Source: Gordonia westfalica (GTDB lineage: Bacteria; Actinomycetota; Actinomycetes; Mycobacteriales; Mycobacteriaceae). From it: a DNA stretch of 64,000 nucleotides. The notes below the pieces were generated by a model that was given only the letters and a program-made list of their open reading frames with translations, made no database searches and was not told the origin of the DNA. The stretch covers positions 2,542,001 through 2,606,000 of the forward strand of contig NZ_FNLM01000034.1 of NCBI RefSeq assembly GCF_900105725.1, given 5' to 3'. Of the stretch, positions 52,681 through 62,324 are shown in pieces; position 1 is the first letter of the stretch, and every line of letters starts with the position of its first letter. A program made the position numbers and the translations under genes.

Positions 52681-54395
52681 CAGCCGCCGAAGAACGTCGT
52701 CAGCCGCAGTGGATTGGCGCCGACGATGCGTCGGGCCGGGCGCAGCAGCTCGGCGATCAGATTGCCCGACGACCCGAGCCGTTCGACGAGGTCGGAGGGG
52801 GCGTAGAACTCGGTCGGGGCGGACCGTCCGCGCATGATGCGGCTCCCCAGCAGTTCCCATTCGTCGGCTTCCGCGCCGGCCGAGTCGAGCGCGGCGCCGC
52901 TGGCGAGGGCGGGGATGCGACCGGTCTTCGCCATGTCGGACAGCCGGGCGCATTCGTTCACCGGGTCGCCGATGACGGTGTATTCGTAGCGTCGTTCGGC
53001 GCCGATGTTGCCGGCGAAGACCTCGCCGTAGGAGACGCCGATCCCCCACCGGATGTCGAGGCTCTTGGCGAGACGGTCGGCGAGATCGCGGGCCGCGGCG
53101 AGCGCGTGACCGGCGGGGTCGTCGAGCTCGACGGGCGCTCCGAAGACGGCGAGCGCGGCGTCGCCCTCGAATTTGTTGACGAAGCCGCGGTTCTGGTCGA
53201 CGACGTCGAAGACGATGCTGAAGAACGCGTTGAGGAGTTCGGCGACGTCGTCGGGACTTCGATTGTGGGAGAGCTTCGTCGAGCCGACGATGTCGACGAA
53301 GAGGACACCCACCTCGGTGTTGGTGCCGTGCATGCCGACGCCGTCGGAGAGGGCGAGGTCGGCGACGGTGTCGCCGACGTGCCGGGCGAAGATCTCGCGC
53401 ATGCGGTCGCGTTCGGCGAGCCCTTGCACCATCACGTTGAATCCGTGTTGCAGCACACCGAGTTCCGAAGAGTCGTAGACGGGGACGCGGGCGTTGTAGT
53501 CGCCGTGGTCAACGCGGTGGACGGCTCGACGCATCTCGGTCAGCGGATCGGTGATGGCCTGCCCGACCAGGAAGATGACGCGGGCCCCGGCGGCGAGTCC
53601 GACGATGGTGAGCACGACGGTGGTCCAGTCGACGGCGCCGTAGACGTCGGGCAGCATCCCGGTGAATCGTCCGGCGTTCACGGTGAGCAGTCCGATCATC
53701 GGCACCGCCGAACTCACCGCCCACACGGCGAGCAGCCGGATGCGGACGCCGTTCATCACGTGGTTGGCCGGGAAGTCCTCGAGGACGACGATCGCCAGCG
53801 GTCGCGCGGCGCGTTCGACGAACAGGTAGGTCAGACAGGCGCTCGACATGCCGGCGAGCGTGAACGCCACCGCGACGCCGGCGACGGTTGCGACGGTGAG
53901 GTCGTCGGCGACCAGCACGTAGAACAGTGCCGCACTGAACCAGGCGGCGACGGTGGCCAGCAGTTGGAGTCCCGGGATGCGTTGCACGGCGCGTCGACGC
54001 GCATGGTCGGCTGGCCGGCAACTGACAAACCACTGCAGCTGGGGCCGGAAGACGAGCAGCCCGAGCAGCAGGTTGACGAGAAGCCCGGTGATGATCGCGC
54101 CGACGACGGCCGGGAAGTTGGGGGCGCCGAGGGTCTCGTCGAAGGTGAGCTGACCGCCGTTGAACGCGAGTTGCACCAGCAGGAACGTCTCGACTCCGAT
54201 CAGCGCATCGCTGACGACGACGCCGGTCATCGCGGTGACGGTGGCGTGGCGGGCGATCCGGGCCCGCATCTCCGGCCCGACCCGCGCCCACGCGCGAGGA
54301 CTCGGAACCGTGGGCAGTCCCCACAGCATCCCGGAGGTCCGGCGTCTGAGCCGCGTCCACGGCACGCCACGGCGGGTGCGGGGCCTGCGTCCCAT
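52680..54395 (-). CDS. Membrane adenylate cyclase (class III) with HAMP
   Basis: 571 residues from an ATG at 54395. Six predicted membrane segments between about 50 and 280, a HAMP domain near 283-335, then a class III cyclase domain (about 355-545) with metal aspartates D368 (LFVDIVGST) and D412 (KFEGDAALAVFG) and substrate Lys408; the later IGDPVNECARLSDMAKTG supplies the Asn/Arg transition-state pair. This architecture is that of the M. tuberculosis Rv1318c-Rv1320c/Rv3645 group, so the product should make cAMP. cAMP would act through CRP, for which two sites are seen in this window; the link is inference. Confidence 0.93.
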   Translation of the reverse strand: MGRRPRTRRGVPWTRLRRRTSGMLWGLPTVPSPRAWARVGPEMRARIARHATVTAMTGVVVSDALIGVETFLLVQLAFNGGQLTFDETLGAPNFPAVVGAIITGLLVNLLLGLLVFRPQLQWFVSCRPADHARRRAVQRIPGLQLLATVAAWFSAALFYVLVADDLTVATVAGVAVAFTLAGMSSACLTYLFVERAARPLAIVVLEDFPANHVMNGVRIRLLAVWAVSSAVPMIGLLTVNAGRFTGMLPDVYGAVDWTTVVLTIVGLAAGARVIFLVGQAITDPLTEMRRAVHRVDHGDYNARVPVYDSSELGVLQHGFNVMVQGLAERDRMREIFARHVGDTVADLALSDGVGMHGTNTEVGVLFVDIVGSTKLSHNRSPDDVAELLNAFFSIVFDVVDQNRGFVNKFEGDAALAVFGAPVELDDPAGHALAAARDLADRLAKSLDIRWGIGVSYGEVFAGNIGAERRYEYTVIGDPVNECARLSDMAKTGRIPALASGAALDSAGAEADEWELLGSRIMRGRSAPTEFYAPSDLVERLGSSGNLIAELLRPARRIVGANPLRLTTFFGG

Positions 54396-54624
54396 GGGCC
54401 ACTCCTGCCTGAAGGCGATACCAGCAGACTACCGAAGCGCTTGTTACCGGGGACACGTCGAAAGTCCCTTTCCTGGCGTCACCGCTTCGGAATCGAGACA
54501 GGTATCGCCAGAACGCGGCCGGCTCGTGGTCCGATCGAGCGAATTCCGTGGGCAACGCCGATTCGACACAGCATCTGAGCTGGGCCGATGTTTCAATTGC
54601 TCGTCCATATCGGGAGGAGCGCCC

Positions 54625-56466
54625 ATGCGCCGTTTCGCTGTCGTCGTCATCGCTGTCGCCGTGTCGGTGTCAGGATGTTCGCTGTTCTCCTCGTCCGAGG
54701 ACACGTCCCCACAGTTCGACGCCGCGTCGCCGGTGAAGGAGCAAACCGTCGACGTCTCACCCGACGCAACCACTGAGGTTTCCGTCTCCGACAACTGGAC
54801 GATCTCGATTCCTCGGGGCTCGGCGGCATCGGATTCGACGTTCACCGTTCGGCCGGCAGAAGGGTCCGACGAGGCCGGTAAGTCGGTGATCCCGCTCGCC
54901 GGCGCCGACCTGACACTGTCCACCGGACAGCCGACCGCCCCGCTCACCTTCCGATACGAGCTAGACGAGCCCCTACCTGAGGGCACCGACCTGTATCTCC
55001 TCGGACGGGAGTCCGGAGCCTCGGATTCGGTCGTTCCCGCCACGCCGATCGCGGCTGCGATCGACAGCAACCGCCGGGTCGCCACCGCACAGGTTCCTCA
55101 TCTGAGCACGTGGGAATGGCTGGCAGTCGAGGCCAACCACTTCGTGACGTCAACGCTGGGATTGCGCGGCAGCGCACCCGAATGCAAAACGCAGCCGCGA
55201 CCCGGCTGGTTGGACGAGGTGGTGTTCCTCGACGAGAAAGAAGCGCCGATGAGGATCTGCACCGGCGCGGACCCAGCGGACGAGAACATCGCGGTGGTGA
55301 AGATCCGGAACAACCGCGGGATCGGCATGATCGTCACCGCGCCCGTGACTCCGAGGTGGGCGCACCTCGACGTCTTCTCCGGGCAGCCGGCCAACGTGGC
55401 TGCCGAGATCGAGAGCGCGACCATCTCGTTACTGGGTGTTCCGACGAGCGTTCGGTCCAGGACGTGGGTTCTGCCACCCGGAGGCGGCGTCGACATCGGT
55501 TTCACCGCGAGTTCGCTCCCTCTGATATCGAAGATCACTGCGACGGCGACGCTGTCGACGGTCATCTACGGCGTTCTCTGGGATCAGCTCGAAGACCGGA
55601 TCGGCGACCCGTTGACCCTGAGCGCGATGGAACTCGGTTTCATGGCCGCCTGTTTCGGCCAAGCTGTGGACTCAGGCCTCGCCGGGATGTCGGACTCGCA
55701 GGTCAGGGCCGCGGCAACCGGCTTTGCCGCGGTTGCCATGTGCTTGATCCAGAAGGCACCCGACGTGCTGAGCGAGATCGCGGGTCATCTGTCGGAGAAG
55801 GCGTTCCAACAGATGCAGAGCCGCAAGATCGCGGAGAAAGTGGGTCGGAATCATGCCCGTTACCTGCCGTTGCTCAATCGGGTGACCACCGCACTGGTTC
55901 TCGCCGACGCCGTGGCCACCGTCAACCTCGGCGCCGGCGCATGGGAGATCGGCCTATTCAAGAAGGTCGATCCCGAGTATTCGCTGAACGCTGCGTGCGG
56001 CCGCATCGACGACCGCCGCACGGTCACACACCCGTCCCTTGGAGCGGTCACCATCGGATTGCGGCACGGGGAGAACAGTCTCGCCGGAGAGGGCTGCATC
56101 GTCGCGGTCGATTCCAAGGGCAAGCGGCTGCTTGTGCAGACCCTCTCCGTGTACGGAGATGCACTCGACTTCGCCGACCCCGTCACCGATGCGACCAAGA
56201 ACGTTTTCATCACGTACAACCCGGGCCGCTACAACGGCGTCATCACTCTCGTCCCGACTGCCACCGGCTACGCAGACATCGGTTGGGAGAAGGGCGGGTT
56301 GGCCTACCAGAGCACAACGCACGCCTATTACTCCGCGGAGGTCGTCGGCCCCGGCACCGACGGTCGCTACACGATCAAGACTTTCTCCAATGACTGCGAA
56401 CCAGACTGCGCGGGCGGCACCATCACCACCACGATCCTCCGCTGGAACGGTCGGCGGTACGTCTAG
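54625..56466 (+). CDS. Large lipoprotein, unknown function
   Basis: 613 residues from an ATG at 54625 with GGGAGGAG upstream; an in-frame upstream extension (to 54160) overlaps the cyclase on the other strand and is rejected. Lipobox VSVSGC at 16-21. The mature region starts with a beta-rich domain resembling an immunoglobulin/TQXA-like sandwich (TISIPRGSAASDSTFTVRPAEG, PLTFRYELDEPLPEG), then a middle with several hydrophobic helices (ALVLADAVATVNLGAGAWEIGLF) and a C-terminal half with four more cysteines. No known family recognised. Divergent from the cyclase gene with a 229-bp gap. Confidence 0.8.
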   Translation: MRRFAVVVIAVAVSVSGCSLFSSSEDTSPQFDAASPVKEQTVDVSPDATTEVSVSDNWTISIPRGSAASDSTFTVRPAEGSDEAGKSVIPLAGADLTLSTGQPTAPLTFRYELDEPLPEGTDLYLLGRESGASDSVVPATPIAAAIDSNRRVATAQVPHLSTWEWLAVEANHFVTSTLGLRGSAPECKTQPRPGWLDEVVFLDEKEAPMRICTGADPADENIAVVKIRNNRGIGMIVTAPVTPRWAHLDVFSGQPANVAAEIESATISLLGVPTSVRSRTWVLPPGGGVDIGFTASSLPLISKITATATLSTVIYGVLWDQLEDRIGDPLTLSAMELGFMAACFGQAVDSGLAGMSDSQVRAAATGFAAVAMCLIQKAPDVLSEIAGHLSEKAFQQMQSRKIAEKVGRNHARYLPLLNRVTTALVLADAVATVNLGAGAWEIGLFKKVDPEYSLNAACGRIDDRRTVTHPSLGAVTIGLRHGENSLAGEGCIVAVDSKGKRLLVQTLSVYGDALDFADPVTDATKNVFITYNPGRYNGVITLVPTATGYADIGWEKGGLAYQSTTHAYYSAEVVGPGTDGRYTIKTFSNDCEPDCAGGTITTTILRWNGRRYV

Positions 56467-56479
56467 CAGCGCAGAAACA

Positions 56480-56516
56480 GACCGGCACCTGCGCGGGGGT
56501 TGCGCTGGTGCCGGTC
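56480..56516. terminator. Hairpin terminator
   Basis: gaccggcacc (56480-56489) / ggtgccggtc (56507-56516), 17-nt loop, between the converging lipoprotein and YceI genes; no clear U-run. Confidence 0.55.
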
Positions 56517-56569
56517 CGTGAACCGTCCGGACTCGGGGGTGGTGAGTCCGTTCGGGGATCTGCGGGAGA

Positions 56570-57121
56570 TCAGGCCTGGACGGCCTCGATCTCGAGCGTG
56601 ATGGTGATCTTGTCGCCGACGACGACGCCGCCACCCTCGAGCGGCATCTCGATGTCGATGCCGAAGTCCTTGCGGTTGATGACGGTCTTGGCGTCGAATC
56701 CGGCGACGGTGCCCTGGCCCATGCCCGGGTTGGTGCCGTTGTACTCGAGTTCGAGGCTGACCGGCTTGGTGACGCCCTTGAGGGTGAAGTCGCCGTCGAG
56801 GACGTAGTCGTCACCGTTCTGGCGGACGCCGGTGGAGACGAAGGTGGCCTTGGGGAACTGCTCGGCGTCGAAGAAGTCGGCCGACTTGATGTGGCCGTCA
56901 CGCTGCTCGTTCTTCGTGTTGATCGAGGTCACGTCGATCTCGGCCTCCACGGCGGGGGTGCCGTCCTCGGAGACGGTGATGGTGCCGGAGAAGGTGTCGA
57001 AGGTGCCGCGCACCTTGCTGACCATGAGGTGCTTGACGGAGAAGCCGACGGTGGAGTGGACGGCGTCGATGGTCCAGGTGCCGGCGGGGATCGGGGCCTT
57101 GACGGTGGTGGCTGCGGTCAT
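56570..57121 (-). CDS. YceI-family protein
   Basis: 183 residues from an ATG at 57121. Lipocalin-like isoprenoid-binding fold: AGTWTIDAVHSTVGFSVKHLMVSKVRGTFDTFSGTI, DVTSINTKNEQRDGHIKSADFFDAEQFPKATF and KTVINRKDFGIDI near the end. No signal peptide, so cytoplasmic, as in mycobacterial homologues. Probably binds a polyprenoid or similar hydrophobic ligand; function unknown. Single gene. Confidence 0.93.
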   Translation of the reverse strand: MTAATTVKAPIPAGTWTIDAVHSTVGFSVKHLMVSKVRGTFDTFSGTITVSEDGTPAVEAEIDVTSINTKNEQRDGHIKSADFFDAEQFPKATFVSTGVRQNGDDYVLDGDFTLKGVTKPVSLELEYNGTNPGMGQGTVAGFDAKTVINRKDFGIDIEMPLEGGGVVVGDKITITLEIEAVQA

Positions 57122-57744
57122 GATTGCGTCCTTCCAGACGAGCGAGTGGTTCTCGGTTCGCGTGGGCCTGTTCGACCCATCGCTACTGTAAACGGACCGT
57201 GGTCCGGATTCATTCCCCGGGGAGGACTTTCTCGTGTGATCCGCACCACAGCCACCACCGGGCACGCCGGGGACACGATTCGCCGCAGCAAACAATCCGG
57301 TGCCACACACGGCGACAAATGACTCAAACTTGCATCCGCAACCACCACGGAACACGCGCCGGAAGACCGAAGAAAGGTCTCATGAATTCCGCGCGGCCCG
57401 ACGTCGACGAATAGACGATCGAATCCACACCGGCCGATCGTTGCGCAAAGGCCGTTCGAGAAGGACCGCCGTTCGACGCCACGCAGACGATTGCCGAGCA
57501 GAACATGACCGCCCCCGCGGCCATGCGTAACCATTGCGGCCACTCACCGGGGGTACACCGGCGAGGCGAGCGAGACCACGGGATCACGCCCGACGAGCCG
57601 AGGCACCTCCGACGACGCCCTGCCCGGCAGCCTCGACCCCGAGATCACGCAGATGCGCCCGCGAGGCCCGCGGCAGCCGTCCGCCCGGCGCCGGGAGGCC
57701 TCAGGAACCCGACTGATCAGCAGGTTCGCCGCGATGGAGCTCGG
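57122..57744. other. 620-bp stretch without a supported gene
   Basis: Upstream of yceI. Contains a short palindrome cggaccgtggtccg at about 57195-57208 near the yceI promoter. The several frames here have Arg/Pro-rich composition, no plausible ribosome site and no repeats of the dispersed families. I see no RNA gene. Confidence 0.5.
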
Positions 57745-58005
57745 TCAGCCTCGCCCGATGATGAGCGCGGCAACCATGAAGGCGATCACCACGAGCGAGA
57801 TCGCGCAGCCCAGCAGCGCCTGCTTGCGCGTGGACATCGGCGCGTAGGGATCTTTGTACTCGTAGCGGTACACGACCTTCGCCGGCTCGGCAGCGGTCGG
57901 CTGCGGGGTCGAACTCGGTGCCGGAGCCCATTCACTTGAGCGGCCCTCGAAGGACGGATTCGTCGTCGTATTCGAAGAATTGGCATTGTTCACGCCCGTA
58001 ATCAT
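57745..58005 (-). CDS. Small C-terminally anchored membrane protein
   Basis: 86 residues from an ATG at 58005. A hydrophilic Ser/Pro/Thr/Asn-rich N-terminus (MITGVNNANSSNTTTNPSFEG ...), a YRYEYKDPYAPMSTRKQ segment, then a single hydrophobic helix (about 64-84, ALLGCAISLVVIAFMVAALII) at the very end. Looks tail-anchored. AT-rich DNA lies upstream as expected for a promoter. No family recognised. Moderate confidence that it is a gene. Confidence 0.6.
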   Translation of the reverse strand: MITGVNNANSSNTTTNPSFEGRSSEWAPAPSSTPQPTAAEPAKVVYRYEYKDPYAPMSTRKQALLGCAISLVVIAFMVAALIIGRG

Positions 58006-58141
58006 GCCTAACCGGCCAGTAACTTGCCATACAAGTACGTGTCGTCTGGTCGATGTAATTTCATGTCGCAGAACGTATCTGAGAACACCAGAATTTAGAT
58101 GGGACGATCGTACAACTCGGCCTAAACGACCTCATCGACGT

Positions 58142-58743
58142 TCATTTCCAGGCGAACACCGGCTGTTCGAATTCATCGACGCGGGTGTGTCGATCCCGGA
58201 GCACGACCTCGGCGAACTGGTAGATCACCGCGGCGGTGGGCGCATGCACCAGCGCGTCGACGATGGGCAGCTGGATCACCGGACGCGCCGACTGCGGGAT
58301 CGTGAGGAACCGCGGCTCGACGCCCAGTTCGGCGAACGTCACGAAGAACAGCTGCGACACCTCGGCGGGATTCGGTGTGGGCTCTTGGTACTGCTCGGCC
58401 CAGCAGACGATGGGGGTGATGACGAATCCCGAGCGCGTCGGGTAGTCGTCGAGTGTGCCCAGCACCGACTCGGGCGGCAGCTGCACGCCGAGCTCCTCGT
58501 CGAGTTCCCGGAGGCCGGCGGTGATGTGGTCCTCCCCGGGTCCAGCCGGCCGCCGGGCAGGGCGAACTGGGCCGCGTGGCGGCGCATCGTCGGCGGCCGT
58601 TTGCACAGCCAGATGCCTTGTCGGCCGTCTTTTTCCGCGACGGCCAGCACGACGGCGGCGGCCGCCGATCCGGGCACGTCGACCGTGCGGCGATCGAACC
58701 GTTCGACGCGGTCGGCCGCCACGGCCCGTTCGAGGTGAGTCAC
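58142..58743 (-). pseudogene. NUDIX hydrolase (CoA-pyrophosphatase-like), frameshifted near 58533
   Basis: The GTG at 58741-58743 overlaps the stop of the upstream membrane gene by four bases. The protein reads [21 protein letters not shown] ... [23 protein letters not shown], then shifts frame. In the other frame the NUDIX box continues [16 protein letters not shown] and on to 58142 (FAWK end). Together: G-x5-E-x7-RELxEELG, a full NUDIX box, preceded by the AAQFALPGG pattern of CoA/ADP-sugar hydrolases. One base is missing from the run read as CCCC at 58533-58536 on the + strand. Otherwise complete at about 200 residues; probably a sequencing error or recent mutation. Confidence 0.82.
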
Positions 58744-59807
58744 ACCCTCAGTTGACCACGCTGCCCGTTCGAGGCGGTGACCACCTGCCCGAGGTGGTAG
58801 CTGACGACGCTCAGCGCGAACAGCCCGATCGCCAGGTTCAGCAGGGCGCCGAAGCCTTCCATGGCGAAGTCGACGAGCGCGTTGCTCAGCAGGAACACCA
58901 GCGACGCGATGCGCAGCGTCCGCAGCGGCCAGACCCCGGCGTTCCCGCGCCGGCGGGCCAGCATGGCCGGCAACGCCAGCGCCAGTGTCCCGATCGCGCT
59001 GAGGAACAGAATCCAGGTGGCGATGCGGTTGTCGGCGAGTTCGATGTAGACGTCGAGGTCGCCGAAGCGGTCCTTGGTGAACACGAAGCTCAGCGCGCCG
59101 ACGACGACGCCGCCAGCCGAGGCCACCACGAGGAACCACCCCACGACAGACACCCACCGCGGGCTGCGGAAGACATCGGGGATGAGGCGCACGGCCCGGT
59201 CCCGCAGGATCATCAGCCGGTCGGGGGTGCCCTTGCTCGAATCGAGGAGGCCGCGCACGTGGTCGACGGTGTCGGCGTCGGCTCCCTTGTCGACGGCCAT
59301 CGTCAGGAACTCCTCGGCCTGCCGTCGACGACGGTCGGGCAGTCCGTGGGCGACGCCGTCGGCGGCGATCGACGCCGCGTTGGCGAGGGCTTCGGCGCCG
59401 GTCGGCGGGCGGACGTCCCGGACGATGCGGCTGATCAGCAGCACCAGCACGACGAGCACGTACATGATCTCGGCCGACGGCCCGTAGAAGTAGTCGTTGT
59501 CGCGGGTGACGAACTTGCCGACCTCGTCGAGGAACAGCCCGAAACCGATGCCCCCCAACACCACCGCCGTCACCCGGGCGGTGGCGCCGAGGAACAGCCA
59601 GCCGGTCATCAGCGCCAGCATCATCAGCGCCCCGCCCCACAGGGCGTGGGCGATGTGCAGGGTACCGCCGCCGATCTGCGGGTAGCCGGTCAGCTGCAGG
59701 TACAGCCGGGTGACCAGGATCGTGGCGATCGCCAGGATGAGGAACCACTCCACGGCCGCGGTGCCGTAGACACTGCGGATGATCACCGACGTGGCGCGAT
59801 TTCTCAT
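58740..59807 (-). CDS. Multi-pass membrane protein of unknown function
   Basis: 355 residues from an ATG at 59807 ([21 protein letters not shown]); the frame upstream to 59858 is not needed. Four TM segments in the first ~150 residues (including [25 protein letters not shown] between them), a cytoplasmic helical region about 155-245 ([40 protein letters not shown]), then three or four further TM segments. The conserved-looking [17 protein letters not shown] occurs in uncharacterised actinobacterial proteins. Coupled (4-bp overlap) to the NUDIX gene. Function unknown. Confidence 0.8.
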   Translation of the reverse strand: MRNRATSVIIRSVYGTAAVEWFLILAIATILVTRLYLQLTGYPQIGGGTLHIAHALWGGALMMLALMTGWLFLGATARVTAVVLGGIGFGLFLDEVGKFVTRDNDYFYGPSAEIMYVLVVLVLLISRIVRDVRPPTGAEALANAASIAADGVAHGLPDRRRRQAEEFLTMAVDKGADADTVDHVRGLLDSSKGTPDRLMILRDRAVRLIPDVFRSPRWVSVVGWFLVVASAGGVVVGALSFVFTKDRFGDLDVYIELADNRIATWILFLSAIGTLALALPAMLARRRGNAGVWPLRTLRIASLVFLLSNALVDFAMEGFGALLNLAIGLFALSVVSYHLGQVVTASNGQRGQLRV

Positions 59808-59911
59808 GCAGTGAATTATGTGGCCCGGCAAAACGGATGAACCACAGATCGGGGACATGTCTCGGTCCGTGGCGCCATCCGGCCGGCGGAGATCGCCGCC
59901 GGCAGTCGTCC

Positions 59912-60511
59912 TCAGTCGGCCGACTGGTGGGTCCGCTGTTCCGACGTCGCCTCCGCGGCCTCTTCTGCCGCAACCCCCGGCACCGTGGTCGCGGAGTGCC
60001 CGACGTCCATGCCCTGCGCCAGCCGTGTGTCACGCAGCATCTCGGTCAGCGACCGCACGCCGGCGATCGTGTCGCCGACCTCGCGGACGAAGTCGGCCCG
60101 GCGCTGCTTGTGCTTGTCGTCCTCCTCGCCGAGCATCGCGCGCAGCTTCTGCTCGGACGACGCCAGACCCGGGATGCCGGCCTGCCTCGACAGCAGCAAG
60201 ACCTCGAGGAACACCTCGAGGGTGACCGCCTCCCCCGACGGCAGGGTCACGATGCCTGTCTCGGGCAGCGACCGGTCGTGGCGGCGAAGCAGGACGTCGC
60301 GGGCATAGGTGGAGACGGGCAGTCCCCGCGTCTCGGCCTCTTTCTCGACCTCGGTGTACTCGTCGTCGGTGAGGCGGACCTGCAATACCCGGCCGCGAGC
60401 CCGGTTCGGGCGGGCGACCGTGACGTCGTCGCGGATGGCCCGGTCCGGGTGGTCCTCTATCTCCTGGGCATCGGTGATCGCGTCCCGCAGAACATCATCG
60501 GGCTCTGACAT
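59912..60511 (-). CDS. Ribbon-helix-helix protein (candidate antitoxin)
   Basis: 199 residues from an ATG at 60511 that shares its A with the upstream stop (TGATG). An acidic N-terminus with RAIRDDVTVARPN, an RHH-like segment VLQVRLTDDEYTEVEKEAETRGLPVSTYARDVLLRRHD (about 42-80), then a helical Leu/Glu-rich region (LEVFLEVLLLSRQAGIPGL) and a disordered tail. RHH proteins bind DNA as dimers. Partnered with the BrnT-like gene just before it, as in BrnTA systems, although it is about twice the length of known BrnA antitoxins. Probably autoregulates through the inverted repeat at 60806-60827. Confidence 0.6.
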   Translation of the reverse strand: MSEPDDVLRDAITDAQEIEDHPDRAIRDDVTVARPNRARGRVLQVRLTDDEYTEVEKEAETRGLPVSTYARDVLLRRHDRSLPETGIVTLPSGEAVTLEVFLEVLLLSRQAGIPGLASSEQKLRAMLGEEDDKHKQRRADFVREVGDTIAGVRSLTEMLRDTRLAQGMDVGHSATTVPGVAAEEAAEATSEQRTHQSAD

Positions 60512-60798
60512 CACGCTCTCCCTTCTCGATAGCGTCGGTGGTCGGTGGGGTTGGACTTCCAGCCGTTGGCGCCGTAGGTGACTCCATCGATGTGCCGGAC
60601 GAGCACCACGGTGAGCAGCGCCCGCGCGGTCGGCGACCAGCCGATGACGCGGTCGCTCGCGCCGCTGGTACTGGCCGGGTCCGGACGCAGCAGGACGGCA
60701 TCGGGGTCGGCGAGCGCCTCCTGGTCCTCTGTGACGGTGACGCCATGCCGGTCGCGCATGTGGTTTTCACCGTGAATCCAGTTGACCTCCCCGACCAT
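60511..60798 (-). CDS. BrnT-like toxin candidate
   Basis: 95 residues from an ATG at 60798, first gene of the pair. N-terminus VNWIHGENHMRDRHGVTVTEDQEALADPDAVLLRPDP resembles the BrnT pattern (W-x2-x-K/N...N...HGV-x-F/V-x-EA...F-x-DP), and the later GWSPTARALLTVVLVRHIDGVTYGANGWKSNP and a final HRRYREGRA parallel the BrnT core and its end (S-A-R-x-A-x3-E-x3-Y). BrnT is a RelE-like ribonuclease. The match is by eye and moderate; a RelE-fold search would settle it. Overlaps the downstream RHH gene by one base. Confidence 0.5.
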   Translation of the reverse strand: MVGEVNWIHGENHMRDRHGVTVTEDQEALADPDAVLLRPDPASTSGASDRVIGWSPTARALLTVVLVRHIDGVTYGANGWKSNPTDHRRYREGRA

Positions 60799-60805
60799 TT
60801 CTCCA

Positions 60806-60827
60806 GTGTATTACATCTGCAATACAC
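60806..60827. promoter_or_regulatory. Inverted repeat, likely autoregulatory operator of the TA pair
   Basis: gtgtatt (60806-60812), 8-nt spacer, aatacac (60821-60827), 8 bp before the toxin start. Overlaps a TAATAC-like -10 on the minus strand. Confidence 0.6.
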
Positions 60828-60860
60828 ATGAAATGCCCTTTTCGCTCGACGCTGTCCTCT

Positions 60861-60889
60861 CGACCATGCAGGGAGCCCCTGCATGGTCG
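60861..60889. repeat. Perfect hairpin, 13-bp stem, 3-nt loop
   Basis: cgaccatgcaggg (60861-60873) - agc - ccctgcatggtcg (60877-60889). No U-tract follows. It lies in the 350-bp gap between the TA pair and the integrase, otherwise without a supported gene. Confidence 0.7.
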
Positions 60890-61150
60890 TCGCCAGGCCT
60901 GTTTCTCCCCAGTCGGCTCAGAGGTGAGCCACCGTTCGGGCGGCATCCGACCGGATCACCAGACGACGGAACCCCGCAGGCACGGTGTGCGTCTCATTCT
61001 GGAGCGACCGGTCGGCCCTGGGTGCGGCCGCCGACGACCACCCGACTGGCGAGGAGTGATCGATGTGACCACCTGCGGCACACCTGGAACAGCAACCGCC
61101 CGCCGACGGTCGGATCGGCTCCCCCGCCCGAGCGGCGCACCCCGACGCCG

Positions 61151-62228
61151 ATGAGCATCACCCGATACCGGACGAGCTCCGGCGAACCCCGCTGGCGGGT
61201 GACCTGGCGGCTGCCCGACGGCCGCACCCGCAGCAAGGCTTTCGGCACGGCGCGCGAGGCCCGGGCGTTCGAGGCCGAGGCGGTCACCGCCCGCAACCGG
61301 GGTGTGGTGTTCGACCCGTATCGCGGCGACGCGTTCAGCGTCGCGGCGGTCTATGCATCCTGGCTGGCCACCCGCCAGGATGTGACGCCGAAGGTCCGGC
61401 GTGGTTTCGAGGACAACTGGCGGCTGCACGTGCAGCCGGCGTTCGGGGCGTGGCCGGTGACGACCGTCGACCGGGAGTCGATCCAGGTGTGGGTGAACGC
61501 GATGGGCTGCGCGCCGCGGACCCGACGCTGGCGTCATTCGCTGCTGCGGATGATCCTGGCCCATGCCGTGGCCGAGGGTCTGCTGGTGAAGAACCCGGCC
61601 GAGCGGACGGTGTTCCCACCGTTGGATCTGGCCGAGCACCTCTATCTCACCCACGAGGAGGTGGCTGACCTGGCGACGCGGTGCGGCCCGCAGGGAGACA
61701 TCGTGCGCATCCTGGCCTACACGGGTCTGCGCTGAGATGACCGGCCTCAACGTCTCCGACGTCGATCTGGGGCGCCGGCGGATCTCCGTGCGCCGGTCGA
61801 TGACCCAGGTCGGCGGGAAGTTGGTGACCGGGAAACCCAAGAGCCGGGCCGGGATTCGCAGCGTGCCGCTCCCCGACTCGCTCGTCGGGGTGCTGGCCGC
61901 CCGGATCGAGGGACGGGTCCGCACCGAGGCGGCGATCACCTCGCCGAAAGGGGCGCGGCTGAGCCGGGAGAACTGGGTGCGCGCGGTGCGCTGGCGCGAG
62001 CAGGTCACCGCGCTGGGCTACCCGACCCTGCGGGTGCATGACCTGCGCCACACCTATGCGAGCCTGGCCCGCGCGGCCGGCGCGGATCTGCGGCTGCTGC
62101 AGGTGGCGATGGGCCATGCGTCGATCACGGTGACCGCCCACACCTATGCCGACCTGTTCGACGGGGAGCTCGACGCGGTCGCCGATGCCCTCGACGCGCG
62201 GCTGACCGAGATCCGCACCGACCGGTGA
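61151..62228 (+). pseudogene. Tyrosine integrase, disrupted at 61733
   Basis: The ATG at 61151 begins MSITRYRTSSGEPRWRVTWRLPDGRTRSKAFGT, a phage-type integrase N-terminus with the AP2-like arm domain; core-binding helices follow. The first catalytic arginine is in ILAYTGLR, where a stop (TGA 61733-61735) falls. The reading resumes from 61737 (MTGLNVSDVDLGRRRISV) and carries the rest of the active site: HDLRHTYASLARAAG (H-x-x-R), GHASITVTAHTYADLF (His and Tyr). Relatives read LRWGEM here, so about 5 bases (or 2) seem lost at 61732-61736. Both parts together would be ~360 residues. A broken mobile-element integrase near a tRNA cluster. Confidence 0.85.
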
Positions 62229-62324
62229 AAACCCCTACCGCGCGGGAATTCCCCTCGTCCCAGCCCAGGTCCGAGCTCTTCGCGTCGCCATGCGGGTCCG
62301 CACCCACGATCAGCGACCCGCGAA

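Noticed and set aside
52466..52837. Arg/Ser-rich frame at 52.5 kb
   Set aside because: Encoded by dispersed repeats.
57300..57720. Short plus-strand frames upstream of the small membrane protein
   Set aside because: Arg/Pro-rich, overlap each other, no start signals.
60782..61150. N-terminal extension of the integrase frame
   Set aside because: Runs through the TA operator and a perfect hairpin; the integrase start at 61151 fits the family.
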